Below are positions 53,857 to 63,998 of a stretch of DNA of 64,000 nt, piece by piece. Below the pieces are notes generated by a model. It did no database searches and was not told where the DNA came from. It worked only from the letters and a program-made list of their open reading frames with translations. Positions within the stretch are counted from its first letter, which is position 1. Each line of letters starts with the position of its first letter. A program made the translations under genes and the position numbers. This stretch comes from Bacteroidota bacterium (GTDB taxonomy: Bacteria > Bacteroidota > Bacteroidia > Bacteroidales > GCA-2711565), in contig JAHIVC010000041.1 in NCBI GenBank assembly GCA_018816945.1, positions 30,226 through 94,225 on the forward strand, in the 5' to 3' direction.

Positions 53857-54549
53857 ATGAAAGGGATGATTTTTGCGGCAGGACTAGGTACTCGATTAAT
53901 GCCTCTTACTGCAAATAAACCAAAAGCGCTTATCGAATATAAAGGCAAAACTTTGCTTCAGCATGCCATTGAAAAATTAACCGAAGCCGGTATTGATGAT
54001 ATAATCGTTAATGTTCATCATTTTGCTGATCAGATAATCAAATTCGTGACTAAACATAATTTTGATGCTGAAATCACAATATCCGACGAAAGGGATGCAT
54101 TATTGGATACCGGAGGCGGATTAAAAAAAGCTGCCTGGTTTTTTGACAAAAGTCCATTTTTAGCATACAATGTTGACATTATTTCGAACATCAAAATTGA
54201 TGAATTAATAAAAGTGCATTCAGCCAGCAAAGCAATAGCAACTTTGGCTGTAAAAGAAAGAGAATCGTCAAGAAAATTAATGTTCGATGAAAATTTTCGA
54301 TTATGTGGATGGGCAAATTTATGCACTAATAAAAACATTGTCACAATGGAATCGGCTATTGTTCATGAATATGCTTTTAGCGGAATACAAATTCTGGATC
54401 CTGAGATTTTCAAATACATGCCGGCTAAAAGGAAATTCTCGGTTATTGAATTATACCTAAATTTGGCATCAACTAAGATAATTTCAGGTTATCTCGACCA
54501 ACAGGACTTTTGGCTTGATCTTGGACGCCCTGAGCATTTAAACCAATAA
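53857..54549 (+). CDS. Sugar-phosphate nucleotidyltransferase (MurU-like)
   Basis: A 230-residue nucleotidyltransferase: GMIFAAGLGTRLMPLT (3-18) and the K-P-K-A-L box are the nucleotide-binding start; N-V-D-I-I and a C-terminal D-L-G-R-P-E follow. The short form without a left-handed beta-helix agrees with MurU, which makes UDP-MurNAc from MurNAc-1-phosphate. Its place directly after the AmgK-like kinase supports this. A hexose-1-phosphate nucleotidyltransferase of another specificity remains possible. An upstream in-frame TTG at 53854 is the only rival start. Confidence 0.85.
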   Translation: MKGMIFAAGLGTRLMPLTANKPKALIEYKGKTLLQHAIEKLTEAGIDDIIVNVHHFADQIIKFVTKHNFDAEITISDERDALLDTGGGLKKAAWFFDKSPFLAYNVDIISNIKIDELIKVHSASKAIATLAVKERESSRKLMFDENFRLCGWANLCTNKNIVTMESAIVHEYAFSGIQILDPEIFKYMPAKRKFSVIELYLNLASTKIISGYLDQQDFWLDLGRPEHLNQ

Positions 54550-54565
54550 TTTAAAAAGTAAATTA

Positions 54566-57451
54566 ATGAAATCTTTTCTGGAAAGAGTTGCCGAACACCT
54601 GATCGAACACTATCCTGATCGTATTTCAAACATTTGCATTGTACTTTCCAATCGACGTGCCAGTTTGTTTTTAAAAAAATACCTTGCCGAACTTTTAGGC
54701 AAAACAAGCTGGGGACCGAATATTTTTTCAATTGAAGATTTCATTCAGGAACTTTCGGAATATCAAAGCATCAACACATTAAAAACAACCTTTGAGCTTT
54801 ATGAAGTTCATAAAACAATTGAAGGGAAGCATGCACAAGGCTTTGATGAATTTTATAAATGGGGCAGCATTCTGGTTCAAGATTTCAACGAAGTTGATTT
54901 ACATATGGTAGATGCAGAGCGGATGTACAATTACTTATCCGAAGTAAAATCGTTGGCAGAGTGGAACCTGGAAATTGAAAATTTGAGTTCTTTTCAGAAT
55001 AACTATCTGAAGTTTTTTAATTCGCTCAAAACATATTACATCCTACTCAATGAAAGATTAAATAAGCGTAAATTGGCTTATAACGGCAAATTATTTCGCC
55101 ATGTTGCCGAAAATATTGAAGCACGATCAAAATCGCTTGAGTGGGATCAAATTTTATTTGCGGGTTTCAATGCCTTAAGCCTCGCCGAAGAAAAAATTCT
55201 TTTTTCTTTAAAAGAATTGGGATCAGCAGATTTTTTATGGGATGTTGATGATTATTACTTAAATCACACGAATTTTGGAGTAAAACATGAGGCAGGATTA
55301 TTTTTCAGGAAATATTTTGAAAACCAGAAGGAAAGTGAAATCAGTTGGGTTGATCAAAATTTAAAGAACGACAAAAAGGATATCCAAATTTATGGTATCC
55401 CAAAACAAATAGGTCAGGCAAAATTTTGTGGACAATTATTGCAGCAGGACTCCCATTTTTTAACCGCAAAACATAAATCAGCCATCATTCTGGCAGATGA
55501 AAACTTACTCATTCCGGTTTTAAATTCAATTCCCTCAACTTGCACTGAATTGAATGTTACTATGGGTTTGCCACTTTCAAGTAGCCCACTCTTCGGCTTT
55601 TTCAATCAATTGTTTAAAATGCAGTTGTATGCCGAAAATAAAAAAAAGATGCTGAACCTATCTGATCCACTTTTCAGATATTCGGATATTTCAAAATGCT
55701 TAAGGCATTCAGTAATAAGTAATCTCTCTGATCAACTTTTTAATGGTCCAAAAATTTCAATTCAGCATATCCTCACTCAAATCAAAATAACTGGCCAGCT
55801 TGATTTTAAAAGTGAAGATTTATTAAAAGCTTTTAAAGCCGAAAATTACAAGAAAACATTTTTGACCATCACTTTTAAAGACTGGAAAGATAATCCTGTT
55901 ATAGCTATTCAATGTTTTCAAGGCGTCATTGAAATATTCAGAGATGCTACGATCAACAAGCAGCTTGCTGATCAAATTGATTTAAAAATTGAGCTCGAAT
56001 TACTCTACCAGTTTTCAATTCTGTTTAATAAAATTGAAGGATTTATTAGTGAATACGGCTCTATAAATACGATTAAGATTTTTCATTCCATCTTTTTACA
56101 GATCTGTAGTTCTCAAAAATTACCCCTTTACGGTGAACCGTTAAAAGGCTTGCAATTAATGGGAATGCTCGAATCAAGGAATCTCGACTTTGACAATCTT
56201 ATCATTCTTTCGGTGAATGAAAACATTTTACCATCTTCAGGAAAACAAAACTCTTTTATCCCTTTTGAGCTGAAACGTGAGTTTAACATACCCACCCATC
56301 GTGAAAAAAATGCCATTTTCGCTTATCATTTCTTCCGTTTGCTTCAAAGATCAAAAAACATAACACTTATTTACAATTCGCAGCCCGATCCATTAGCCGG
56401 TGGCGATAAAAGCAGATTTTTACATCAAATAATTGATGAGCTTGCACTTTATAATCCTCAAATCAGTATAGCCGAAAAAACCGTTTCATCAATCATAAAA
56501 TTAAGCGCAGAACAACCTATATCAATTCCAAAAACCAAAGGAATATTTCAAAGACTTGATGAAATTTCAAAAAATGGGATTTCAGCAAGTAGCTTGAACA
56601 TTTATATTCGTTGTCAACTACAATTTTATTTTAAGCAGATCGCCCAACTTGGCGAACCGGATGAAGTGAGCGACACCATTGACGCGGCAATGCTGGGAAC
56701 AGTAATACATGAAGCACTGAAAAATTTCTACGTGCCTTTTATCAATAAAGTGTTAAATCCTGAAGAATTAAAAATCAATCTGAAAATGACCGACCAATAT
56801 ATTGTTCAGGCATTCAAAACACATTATAATCAAGGCAATACTAAATTCGGTAAAAATTTACTCATTGTTCATGTGGCCAAAGAATTATTCAGGAATTTTA
56901 TTCAACACGAAATAAATGAATTTAGTAAACCTGAAGGACAAAAAACAGAAAAAATCATTACTTCGCTTGAAAAAAAATTTGCTTCTATATTAACTTTGAA
57001 TTTGAATGGTGAACCCAAAGATGTTAAACTTAAAGGATTTATTGATAGAATTCAAATGGTTAACGGCATTACAGAGGTTGTTGATTACAAAACAGGTGCA
57101 ATAAAACCTAAAGATTTAAAACTGGATGCATGGAACGAATTAATCTCGGACAAGAAAAATGATAAGGTTTTTCAACTATTGCTATATGCCTGGATACTAA
57201 ACAAGAATGTCTCAAATCACAACGAATTTATTGCAGGAATATATCCATTAAAAAGAATTTCAAATGGCTTTATTAAAGTGCAAACACCTGATCAAAATCA
57301 AAGCACTTTGACCAGCTTCGATTTAAACGAATTTGAATTACAGCTTACTAAGTTATTGGTTGAGATTTATAATCCAAAGCTTAATTTTGAACAAACCGAC
57401 GATCTAAACAACTGCTTATATTGCACTTATCGTTCAATCTGCAACAAATAA
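54566..57451 (+). CDS. PD-(D/E)XK nuclease family protein (AddB/RexB-like)
   Basis: A 961-residue protein with an N-terminal inactivated helicase part (VLSNRRASLFLKKYL replaces a P-loop), a UvrD-like middle and a C-terminal nuclease: H715 in GTVIHEAL, D827 in KGFIDRI, D840-Y-K842, and the cysteines C683, C950, C953 and C959 that hold an iron-sulfur cluster. It should pair with an AddA helicase to resect double-strand breaks and prepare RecA loading. AddA is not in the window. The nuclease residues are all present. It begins 16 bases after the MurU-like gene. Confidence 0.88.
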   Translation: MKSFLERVAEHLIEHYPDRISNICIVLSNRRASLFLKKYLAELLGKTSWGPNIFSIEDFIQELSEYQSINTLKTTFELYEVHKTIEGKHAQGFDEFYKWGSILVQDFNEVDLHMVDAERMYNYLSEVKSLAEWNLEIENLSSFQNNYLKFFNSLKTYYILLNERLNKRKLAYNGKLFRHVAENIEARSKSLEWDQILFAGFNALSLAEEKILFSLKELGSADFLWDVDDYYLNHTNFGVKHEAGLFFRKYFENQKESEISWVDQNLKNDKKDIQIYGIPKQIGQAKFCGQLLQQDSHFLTAKHKSAIILADENLLIPVLNSIPSTCTELNVTMGLPLSSSPLFGFFNQLFKMQLYAENKKKMLNLSDPLFRYSDISKCLRHSVISNLSDQLFNGPKISIQHILTQIKITGQLDFKSEDLLKAFKAENYKKTFLTITFKDWKDNPVIAIQCFQGVIEIFRDATINKQLADQIDLKIELELLYQFSILFNKIEGFISEYGSINTIKIFHSIFLQICSSQKLPLYGEPLKGLQLMGMLESRNLDFDNLIILSVNENILPSSGKQNSFIPFELKREFNIPTHREKNAIFAYHFFRLLQRSKNITLIYNSQPDPLAGGDKSRFLHQIIDELALYNPQISIAEKTVSSIIKLSAEQPISIPKTKGIFQRLDEISKNGISASSLNIYIRCQLQFYFKQIAQLGEPDEVSDTIDAAMLGTVIHEALKNFYVPFINKVLNPEELKINLKMTDQYIVQAFKTHYNQGNTKFGKNLLIVHVAKELFRNFIQHEINEFSKPEGQKTEKIITSLEKKFASILTLNLNGEPKDVKLKGFIDRIQMVNGITEVVDYKTGAIKPKDLKLDAWNELISDKKNDKVFQLLLYAWILNKNVSNHNEFIAGIYPLKRISNGFIKVQTPDQNQSTLTSFDLNEFELQLTKLLVEIYNPKLNFEQTDDLNNCLYCTYRSICNK

Positions 57452-57499
57452 ATTGAACAATTTAATGTGTATAATTATTTTTATTAATATTATAGTTAG

Positions 57500-57515
57500 T
57501 TTACAATTTTGTAAA
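57500..57515. promoter_or_regulatory. Inverted repeat near the start of the hybrid kinase gene
   Basis: TTTACAA (57500-57506) and TTGTAAA (57509-57515) form an inverted repeat separated by two bases, 67 bases before the kinase start. Its right half overlaps a weak -7-like CAATTTTG (57504-57511), so it may be an operator over the promoter. AT-rich context makes chance possible. Confidence 0.3.
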
Positions 57516-57582
57516 TTGCATATGCACAAGAAACACATACAATTGGTTTTTTCAGTTTACAAGTCAAATCAAAAAAATAACC

Positions 57583-59622
57583 ATGGAATATAAAGAACAG
57601 TTTAATATTCTGATAGTTGACGATAGGGAAGAAAATCTACTAACGTTGGAGAGTATTCTGGAAAACCCTGAATTAAATATTGTTAAAGCCAGATCTGGAA
57701 ACGAAGCACTTGGATTGATGCTGGAATACAGCTTCGCAATGGTCCTGCTTGATGTGCAAATGCCTGAAATGGACGGATTTGAAACAGCCGAATTGATGAG
57801 AAGCAATGAGCGAACAAGAAATATTCCAATCATATTTGTTACAGCCATTAGCAAACAGCGTGAACATGTTTTTAAGGGATATGAGGCCGGAGCGGTAGAC
57901 TATCTTTACAAACCACTTGACCTTGAAATATTACAAAGTAAAATTAGAGCATATATAGAGTTCTTTAAACAAAAGCACACCCTCGAATTAACCACGCGTA
58001 AATTAGAAAAAACAGTCAGTGAACTTAATATCTCTAAAAAAATTGCAGAAGAAGCTACCCAGGCAAAGAGTTTATTTTTAGCAAATATGAGCCATGAAAT
58101 AAGGACCCCTTTAAACGGAATTATTGGAATGGCCGACCTGGCACTGCTGGATGCAGATATATCGGAACTTCATAAAGAACGCCTTACCGACATCAAACAA
58201 TCGGGTGAATCGTTATTGGATATTATCAATGAAATATTGGATATTTCAAAAATTGAAGCCGACAAACTTGAATTAGAAAAGATTGAATTTAGTTTGCGTG
58301 ACGTTATCCAGAAGGTAGTCAGGATGTTATCTGTTAAAATTCATCAGGAAAAACTTGAATTTAATTGCAAAATATCACCAGATGTTCCTGATTTGCTCTA
58401 TGGTGATCCCGTGCGTATCCGTCAAATTTTGATCAACTTAATTGGTAATGCCATTAAATTTACTGAAGAAGGCAGCGTAACTGTTACAGTAAAATTGGTC
58501 GAAAACCCAAGAAATAAAACTAAAATTGAATTTTCGGTTGTTGATACAGGTATTGGCATTGACGATAGCAATGTCGATCGTTTGTTTGAATCTTTCAGCC
58601 AGAACGATTCGTCAACCACACGCAAACATGGGGGAACAGGACTTGGCCTTTCAATATCTAAAATGCTTGTCGAAGCAATGGGAGGAGCAATAAATGTCAA
58701 GAGCAAACTTGGTGAGGGCAGTCATTTCTATTTCGATATCGACTTTGAAACCAGTTCTGCATCAGTTGATGAAGGTTTGAGCAAATTAGGCGAAACTGAC
58801 AAAAACCACAAAATACTGGTGATCGATCAAAGTGATCAGAATAGGAAGATCATGTCAGAATTATTCGATTATATCGAAATTGACTATCAAATGGCTTCCA
58901 ACATGAAAACCGCTGAAGAGTTTATCAGAAAAGGAGCTGAAAAGAATGAAAAATTTACAGCGGTATTTGTTGATTATAACATACCATTAAATGAAGACAT
59001 CAATATTGCTGATGAATTAAGCAAAGTGATTCCAAATGAACCGATTCCTGAACTTGTCTTGATGACACCTATTCAATATTCATTTGATCCTGCAAAAATA
59101 AAGAAATCGGGATTTAATCAATTCCTTTCAAAACCAATTCTTCAAAAAGAGTTGAGATTAATGCTGAGTAAAATCCTCCTGAAAGGAAAGCCTGTTACTA
59201 GTCCTGCAATAGATTTGGTTAAAGTTGCCAAGGAAGAATCCAATAATAATAAGATTCATATTCTTGTTGCAGAAGATCAGGCAATCAATCAAAAAATAAT
59301 AAATCAATTTCTTTCCAGAAAAGGCTATAAAGTCACCCTTGTTGAAAATGGTCAGATTGCAGTTGACAAAGTTAAAAAAGAAAAATTTGATGTTATACTC
59401 ATGGATGTACAAATGCCGGTTTTGGATGGTTATGATTCGACACGTCAGATCAGAAACTTTGAGAAAGGGGGAAAAACACACATTCCAATCGTTGCCATGA
59501 CCGCACATGCAATGAAAGGAGACAGAGAGAAATGTATTGCAGCAGGCATGGACTATTATATTACCAAACCTGTTAATCCGGTAGAATTATATGAAACGAT
59601 TGAGAAGTACACTCATCGTTGA
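57583..59622 (+). CDS. Hybrid histidine kinase, REC-HisKA-HATPase-REC-REC
   Basis: A 679-residue cytoplasmic kinase that begins with a receiver (D57 in [10 protein letters not shown]), then a coiled coil, HisKA with H171 in NMSHEIRTP, HATPase ([30 protein letters not shown]), and two more receivers with D464 (FVDYNIP) and D608 ([10 protein letters not shown]). The middle receiver has lost one residue of its acidic pair (VIDQSD) but keeps Thr and Lys. The N-terminal receiver is probably the signal input, so this kinase is one step of a multi-kinase relay. The large membrane kinase gene begins 38 bases later. Confidence 0.92.
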   Translation: MEYKEQFNILIVDDREENLLTLESILENPELNIVKARSGNEALGLMLEYSFAMVLLDVQMPEMDGFETAELMRSNERTRNIPIIFVTAISKQREHVFKGYEAGAVDYLYKPLDLEILQSKIRAYIEFFKQKHTLELTTRKLEKTVSELNISKKIAEEATQAKSLFLANMSHEIRTPLNGIIGMADLALLDADISELHKERLTDIKQSGESLLDIINEILDISKIEADKLELEKIEFSLRDVIQKVVRMLSVKIHQEKLEFNCKISPDVPDLLYGDPVRIRQILINLIGNAIKFTEEGSVTVTVKLVENPRNKTKIEFSVVDTGIGIDDSNVDRLFESFSQNDSSTTRKHGGTGLGLSISKMLVEAMGGAINVKSKLGEGSHFYFDIDFETSSASVDEGLSKLGETDKNHKILVIDQSDQNRKIMSELFDYIEIDYQMASNMKTAEEFIRKGAEKNEKFTAVFVDYNIPLNEDINIADELSKVIPNEPIPELVLMTPIQYSFDPAKIKKSGFNQFLSKPILQKELRLMLSKILLKGKPVTSPAIDLVKVAKEESNNNKIHILVAEDQAINQKIINQFLSRKGYKVTLVENGQIAVDKVKKEKFDVILMDVQMPVLDGYDSTRQIRNFEKGGKTHIPIVAMTAHAMKGDREKCIAAGMDYYITKPVNPVELYETIEKYTHR

Positions 59623-59660
59623 TTATACCAATCAAAGCATTATTGTAAACTAAAAGAAGT

Positions 59661-62600
59661 ATGTATTATCAAAACCTGAAACAAAAAATAAGGAATTTTT
59701 TTAAATCATTTTTTTATATTGGAGTTGGCAAATCCTTACTAATATGGTTTCTTGCCATTTCTTTTATTCCTCTGGCATCAGTGAGTTTTATTAATTATTT
59801 AAACTCATACCTTGGCTTAACAATAATAGCTGAAAAATCATTAATTACTACATCCCAACTTCGCATTGAATACATTGAATCTTTTTTCAAAAGCAAGGTT
59901 GACTACTTGAATATTGAAAGTACACAAAAAGAAACTATTGATTTACTATCGGCTTTAAAAATCAGCTTTGATAAAACAGTTAACAAGGGCGATTATCAGC
60001 ATGCCAGTGACCGGATGTCTAAATCTGAAATATTAAAAGCAAAATATTCAGCCCAAAGTTTAAAAGAACAATTTAAGGATCTCTATCTAATCGATAAAGA
60101 AGGGAATTTGCTTTTTACCCTAAACGAAGAACCATTACTTGGAACCAATCTATTCAACTCGCTTCCTTCAAAGAGTAAATTAAAAGAAATATGTAAACAG
60201 GTTTTGATATCTTCTGAAGTGAAATTTTCTGATCTCGAGAATCACAAAAACACTTATAAAAACATATCCGGCTTTATTGCCAAATCAATTATTGATGATA
60301 AAGGGAACCTCATTGGAATCATAGCAATCAGAATTTCAGTTGATGATTTAAATTATATACTCAGGTATAATGCTGATCTGGGAGATACAGGAGAAAGTTA
60401 TCTTGTCGGAGAAGATTTATTATTTCGCTCTTCTTCACGTTTTGAGGAAGATTCGGTGATTATGCATAAGCAAGCCAAGAATGTTAAAACATTGAAGTGG
60501 CTTAATTTCAAAACTCATCAGAACGACCCTCAATATCTGGCCCTTAACAAATTGGATAAGGAAGAAATAACTACTTATATGAATAACCGAGGCTATTATG
60601 TTTTGGGAATTTATCGCGACTTACCCTTTTTAAGTAAATTAGGAGTGAATTGGGTAATGGTTGAAGAAATAAAACACGATGAAGCATTCGAATATGCGAA
60701 ACAATTATCCGATATTGCCAAAGTTTCATTTATCATTACGGTAATCATTGTATTTTTCGTATCGATTTTTGTCACTCGCTGGTTTGTCAATCCTATCAAA
60801 AAACTTTCGGCTTGGACAAAACAGGTTGCTGAAGGAGAATTACAACCCAAAAATATAAAAGCTCCGAAAAATGAAGTTGGTGAAATGGTCGATACCTTCA
60901 ATTCACTGGTTGTTTCATTAACCAACTATGCAAATATCAGTCAGTCATCGGCCTATGGCGACTATTCAAAAGCAGTTGAAATAAGAAGTGAAAAAGATGT
61001 ATTAGGAAACTCTATGCATGCCATGATAGAGAGCTTTAAAGAAGTTGTTCGCCAGGCCAATAAAATTGCCAAAGGAGATTATACTTCAGATATCAGACCC
61101 AGAAGTGAACAGGATGCACTGGGAATTTCACTCTTTGAAATGACCAGACAATTACGTATCAACTCAAAAGAAATTAAAGAACAAGATTGGCTAAAAACCG
61201 GCATCAACAAAATTGACGGCATATTAAGCGGGCAGGAGAACATTCAACAACTCACTGATGATGTCATCAATTTCTTCATCGAATATCTTGGATCGCAAAT
61301 TGGTCTGCTTTATATTAAAGAAGATGGTTACCTCAATCTTTCGGCTACGTATGCCTTTAAAAAATCGGATAAAAACTTTAAAAGGTTTGAAATCGGTGAA
61401 GGGATTGTTGGTCAGGTAGCGAAAGATCAAAAACTAATTACCTTATGTGAGTCTAAAGAAATTTTGCCAAGTTTAAATCTTGCATTTGGTGAAAAAACAC
61501 CGGAACACTTTATTGTTGCGCCCGTTATTTTCGAAAAACAAACAACCGGCGTAATCATCTTGGGTTCTGTTAATGAATTTACCGATATACAGCAGCAGTT
61601 TTTTAAAATGGTGCTGGATAGTGTTGCAATTTCAGTAGATTCGGTTCAATCGAGGGTACAAGTGGAACTATTACTTAAACAAACACAAGAATTAGCAGAT
61701 GAATTAACTGTTCAACAAGAAGAATTAAGACAAACTAACGAAGAATTGGAGCAACAAACACAAGCACTTAAACTTTCTGAAGAAAATCTTAAAAACCAGC
61801 AAGAAGAACTGAAAGTTACAAATGAGGAACTGGAAGAACGCACCAACGATTTGGAAATACAACGAGACAATATTAAGAGTAAGAATGAAGAGTTGAAAAG
61901 GGCGCAGGAAGAAATTGAACAAAAAGCCAAAGATTTAGAAAAAGCAAGCAAATATAAGTCAGAGTTCATGGCAAATATGTCGCATGAACTGCGAACACCA
62001 TTGAACAGCATTCTCGTCTTATCACATTTGCTTTCAGAAAACAAGTCTAAACATTTGAATGAAAAAGAAGTTGAGTTTGCCAAAACCATAAATTCATCCG
62101 GTTCTGATTTATTAGAGTTGATCAATGAAATACTTGATCTTTCAAAGGTTGAATCAGGGAAATTGGATTTACATATCGAAGAATTCTACTTTCATGACCT
62201 AACCGCTTTTATTCAAAGAACCTTCGGACCTTTGACCGACAGCAAAAAACTTAAATTGATCACCCAAATTCAGGATGGGGTACCGCAATTTATTAAAACC
62301 GACATCCAACGTGTATATCAAATTCTTAAAAACCTTTTCTCTAATGCCATCAAATTCACTTCCAGTGGCAGTATTACACTTAACATATATAGACCGGAGG
62401 CAGATTTTAAACCGGAGAAGAGTGGTTTAGACGCTTCCAATTCTGTGGCAATTTCAGTTATTGATACAGGTATTGGAATAAAAAATGATAAACTCGATTT
62501 AATTTTCGAAGCATTTAAACAAGCTGATGGAACTACCAGCAGAAAGTATGGTGGTACAGGTCTTGGCTTAACTATTTCCAGAAGTTTTTCAGAAATCCTT

Positions 62601-63998
62601 GGTGGTGAAATAATGCTTACCAGTGAATATGGCAAAGGCACAACCTTTACTTTATATCTACCTCTTGTATTTGATGAAAACAAGCATCAAAAGATGATGG
62701 AAGCAAGTGAGTTGAAATCGAACTTTTCAACAAGCAAGAAAGAACAGCCGCAGTCACAAAACAATATCATTTCATTAAAAGAACCATCCTTTAAAGATGA
62801 CAGAAGCAGTATAACTGCAGGTGATAAGTTTATCCTTGTTATTGAGGATGATGAAAATTTCAGTAAAGTATTGTATGACCTTTCACATGAAAAAGGATTT
62901 AAATGCATGGTAGCCCTTGATGGTGAATCAGGTTTACATTTGGCAGAATTTCATCAGCCTAGTGCAATCATACTTGATATTGGACTGCCCGGAATTGATG
63001 GTTATGAAGTAATGGAAAGGCTTAAGGACAATACGCGAACCAGACATATACCCGTTCATTTTATTTCTGCTTCCGACAAATCGATGAAAGCCATGAAAAT
63101 GGGCGCAATCGGTTATTTAACAAAGCCTGTAAGTAACAATAAACTTGATGAAGCATTCAAAAAAATAGAAACGATTATCTCAAAGCCGATCAAAAGGGTT
63201 CTTGTGGTTGAAGACGATCAAATTATGCGGACCAGTATTGTCAAACTGCTTGGAGATACAAATATTAAAATCGTTGCCGTCGATACCGCCCAAAAAGCTT
63301 ATGAGCTTTTAAAAACCGAAAAATTTGATTGTCAGATTTTAGATTTAGGATTAGAAGACATGTCGGGTTTCGAATTGTTGGGAAAAATCAGAGCAGATAA
63401 AAACATTGTTGACCTACCCATTATTATTTATACCGGGAAGGACCTATCGAAAGAAGATGAAAAAAAATTGAACCTGTATGCTGATAGTATTATTTTAAAA
63501 GGAGCCCGTTCGTTCGAGCGACTACTATCGGAAACCACCCTCTTCTTGCATCAAATTGAATCAGAAATGCCGGAAAGCAAAAGAAAAATTTTACAACAGC
63601 TTCATAACAGGGAGGAAATGCTTAAAGATAAAACCATTCTTATTGTTGATGATGACATGAGAAATGTATTTGCTTTATCGAGTTTATTAGAAGAAAAAGG
63701 ACTCAAAATTATAGCTGCAAAAAATGGAATGGACGGATTGGACAAATTGTCGAAAACCCCCGAGATAGATTTGGTATTAATGGACATTATGATGCCTGAA
63801 ATGGATGGATATGAAGCAATGCAGGAAATCAGAAAGGATCAGAAATACAAAAAATTACCAATCATTGCATTAACGGCCAAAGCAATGAAGGAAGATCGTG
63901 AAAGATGCATTGCTGCCGGAGCAAATGATTATCTCGCAAAACCTGTAGATACTGAAAAACTATTGTCCTTACTAAGAGTTTGGCTTTATAACAAATAA
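59661..63998 (+). CDS. Membrane hybrid histidine kinase, Cache-HAMP-GAF-HisKA-HATPase with three receivers
   Basis: A 1445-residue sensor: membrane span (about 25-47), periplasmic Cache-like domain (48-350), second span (354-371), HAMP plus a HAMP-like repeat (about 375-500), GAF (about 520-670), long Glu/Gln-rich coiled coil (670-765), HisKA with H775 in NMSHELRTP, HATPase (SNAIKFTSSG, DTGIGI, GGTGLGLTISRSF), and receivers with D1106 (LDIGLPGIDG), D1228 (LDLGLEDMSG, in which the usual Pro is Glu) and D1375 (MDIMMPEMDG). It has two sensory inputs, one outside and one inside the cell. No Hpt or DNA-binding output is encoded here, so the next step lies elsewhere. It ends two bases before the window edge. 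Confidence 0.93.
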   Translation: MYYQNLKQKIRNFFKSFFYIGVGKSLLIWFLAISFIPLASVSFINYLNSYLGLTIIAEKSLITTSQLRIEYIESFFKSKVDYLNIESTQKETIDLLSALKISFDKTVNKGDYQHASDRMSKSEILKAKYSAQSLKEQFKDLYLIDKEGNLLFTLNEEPLLGTNLFNSLPSKSKLKEICKQVLISSEVKFSDLENHKNTYKNISGFIAKSIIDDKGNLIGIIAIRISVDDLNYILRYNADLGDTGESYLVGEDLLFRSSSRFEEDSVIMHKQAKNVKTLKWLNFKTHQNDPQYLALNKLDKEEITTYMNNRGYYVLGIYRDLPFLSKLGVNWVMVEEIKHDEAFEYAKQLSDIAKVSFIITVIIVFFVSIFVTRWFVNPIKKLSAWTKQVAEGELQPKNIKAPKNEVGEMVDTFNSLVVSLTNYANISQSSAYGDYSKAVEIRSEKDVLGNSMHAMIESFKEVVRQANKIAKGDYTSDIRPRSEQDALGISLFEMTRQLRINSKEIKEQDWLKTGINKIDGILSGQENIQQLTDDVINFFIEYLGSQIGLLYIKEDGYLNLSATYAFKKSDKNFKRFEIGEGIVGQVAKDQKLITLCESKEILPSLNLAFGEKTPEHFIVAPVIFEKQTTGVIILGSVNEFTDIQQQFFKMVLDSVAISVDSVQSRVQVELLLKQTQELADELTVQQEELRQTNEELEQQTQALKLSEENLKNQQEELKVTNEELEERTNDLEIQRDNIKSKNEELKRAQEEIEQKAKDLEKASKYKSEFMANMSHELRTPLNSILVLSHLLSENKSKHLNEKEVEFAKTINSSGSDLLELINEILDLSKVESGKLDLHIEEFYFHDLTAFIQRTFGPLTDSKKLKLITQIQDGVPQFIKTDIQRVYQILKNLFSNAIKFTSSGSITLNIYRPEADFKPEKSGLDASNSVAISVIDTGIGIKNDKLDLIFEAFKQADGTTSRKYGGTGLGLTISRSFSEILGGEIMLTSEYGKGTTFTLYLPLVFDENKHQKMMEASELKSNFSTSKKEQPQSQNNIISLKEPSFKDDRSSITAGDKFILVIEDDENFSKVLYDLSHEKGFKCMVALDGESGLHLAEFHQPSAIILDIGLPGIDGYEVMERLKDNTRTRHIPVHFISASDKSMKAMKMGAIGYLTKPVSNNKLDEAFKKIETIISKPIKRVLVVEDDQIMRTSIVKLLGDTNIKIVAVDTAQKAYELLKTEKFDCQILDLGLEDMSGFELLGKIRADKNIVDLPIIIYTGKDLSKEDEKKLNLYADSIILKGARSFERLLSETTLFLHQIESEMPESKRKILQQLHNREEMLKDKTILIVDDDMRNVFALSSLLEEKGLKIIAAKNGMDGLDKLSKTPEIDLVLMDIMMPEMDGYEAMQEIRKDQKYKKLPIIALTAKAMKEDRERCIAAGANDYLAKPVDTEKLLSLLRVWLYNK

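Noticed and set aside
61712..62125. A 137-codon minus-strand open frame, Ser/Leu-rich
   Set aside because: It is the antisense of the Glu/Gln-rich coiled coil and HisKA part of the 1445-residue kinase; its composition is what that mirror image predicts.
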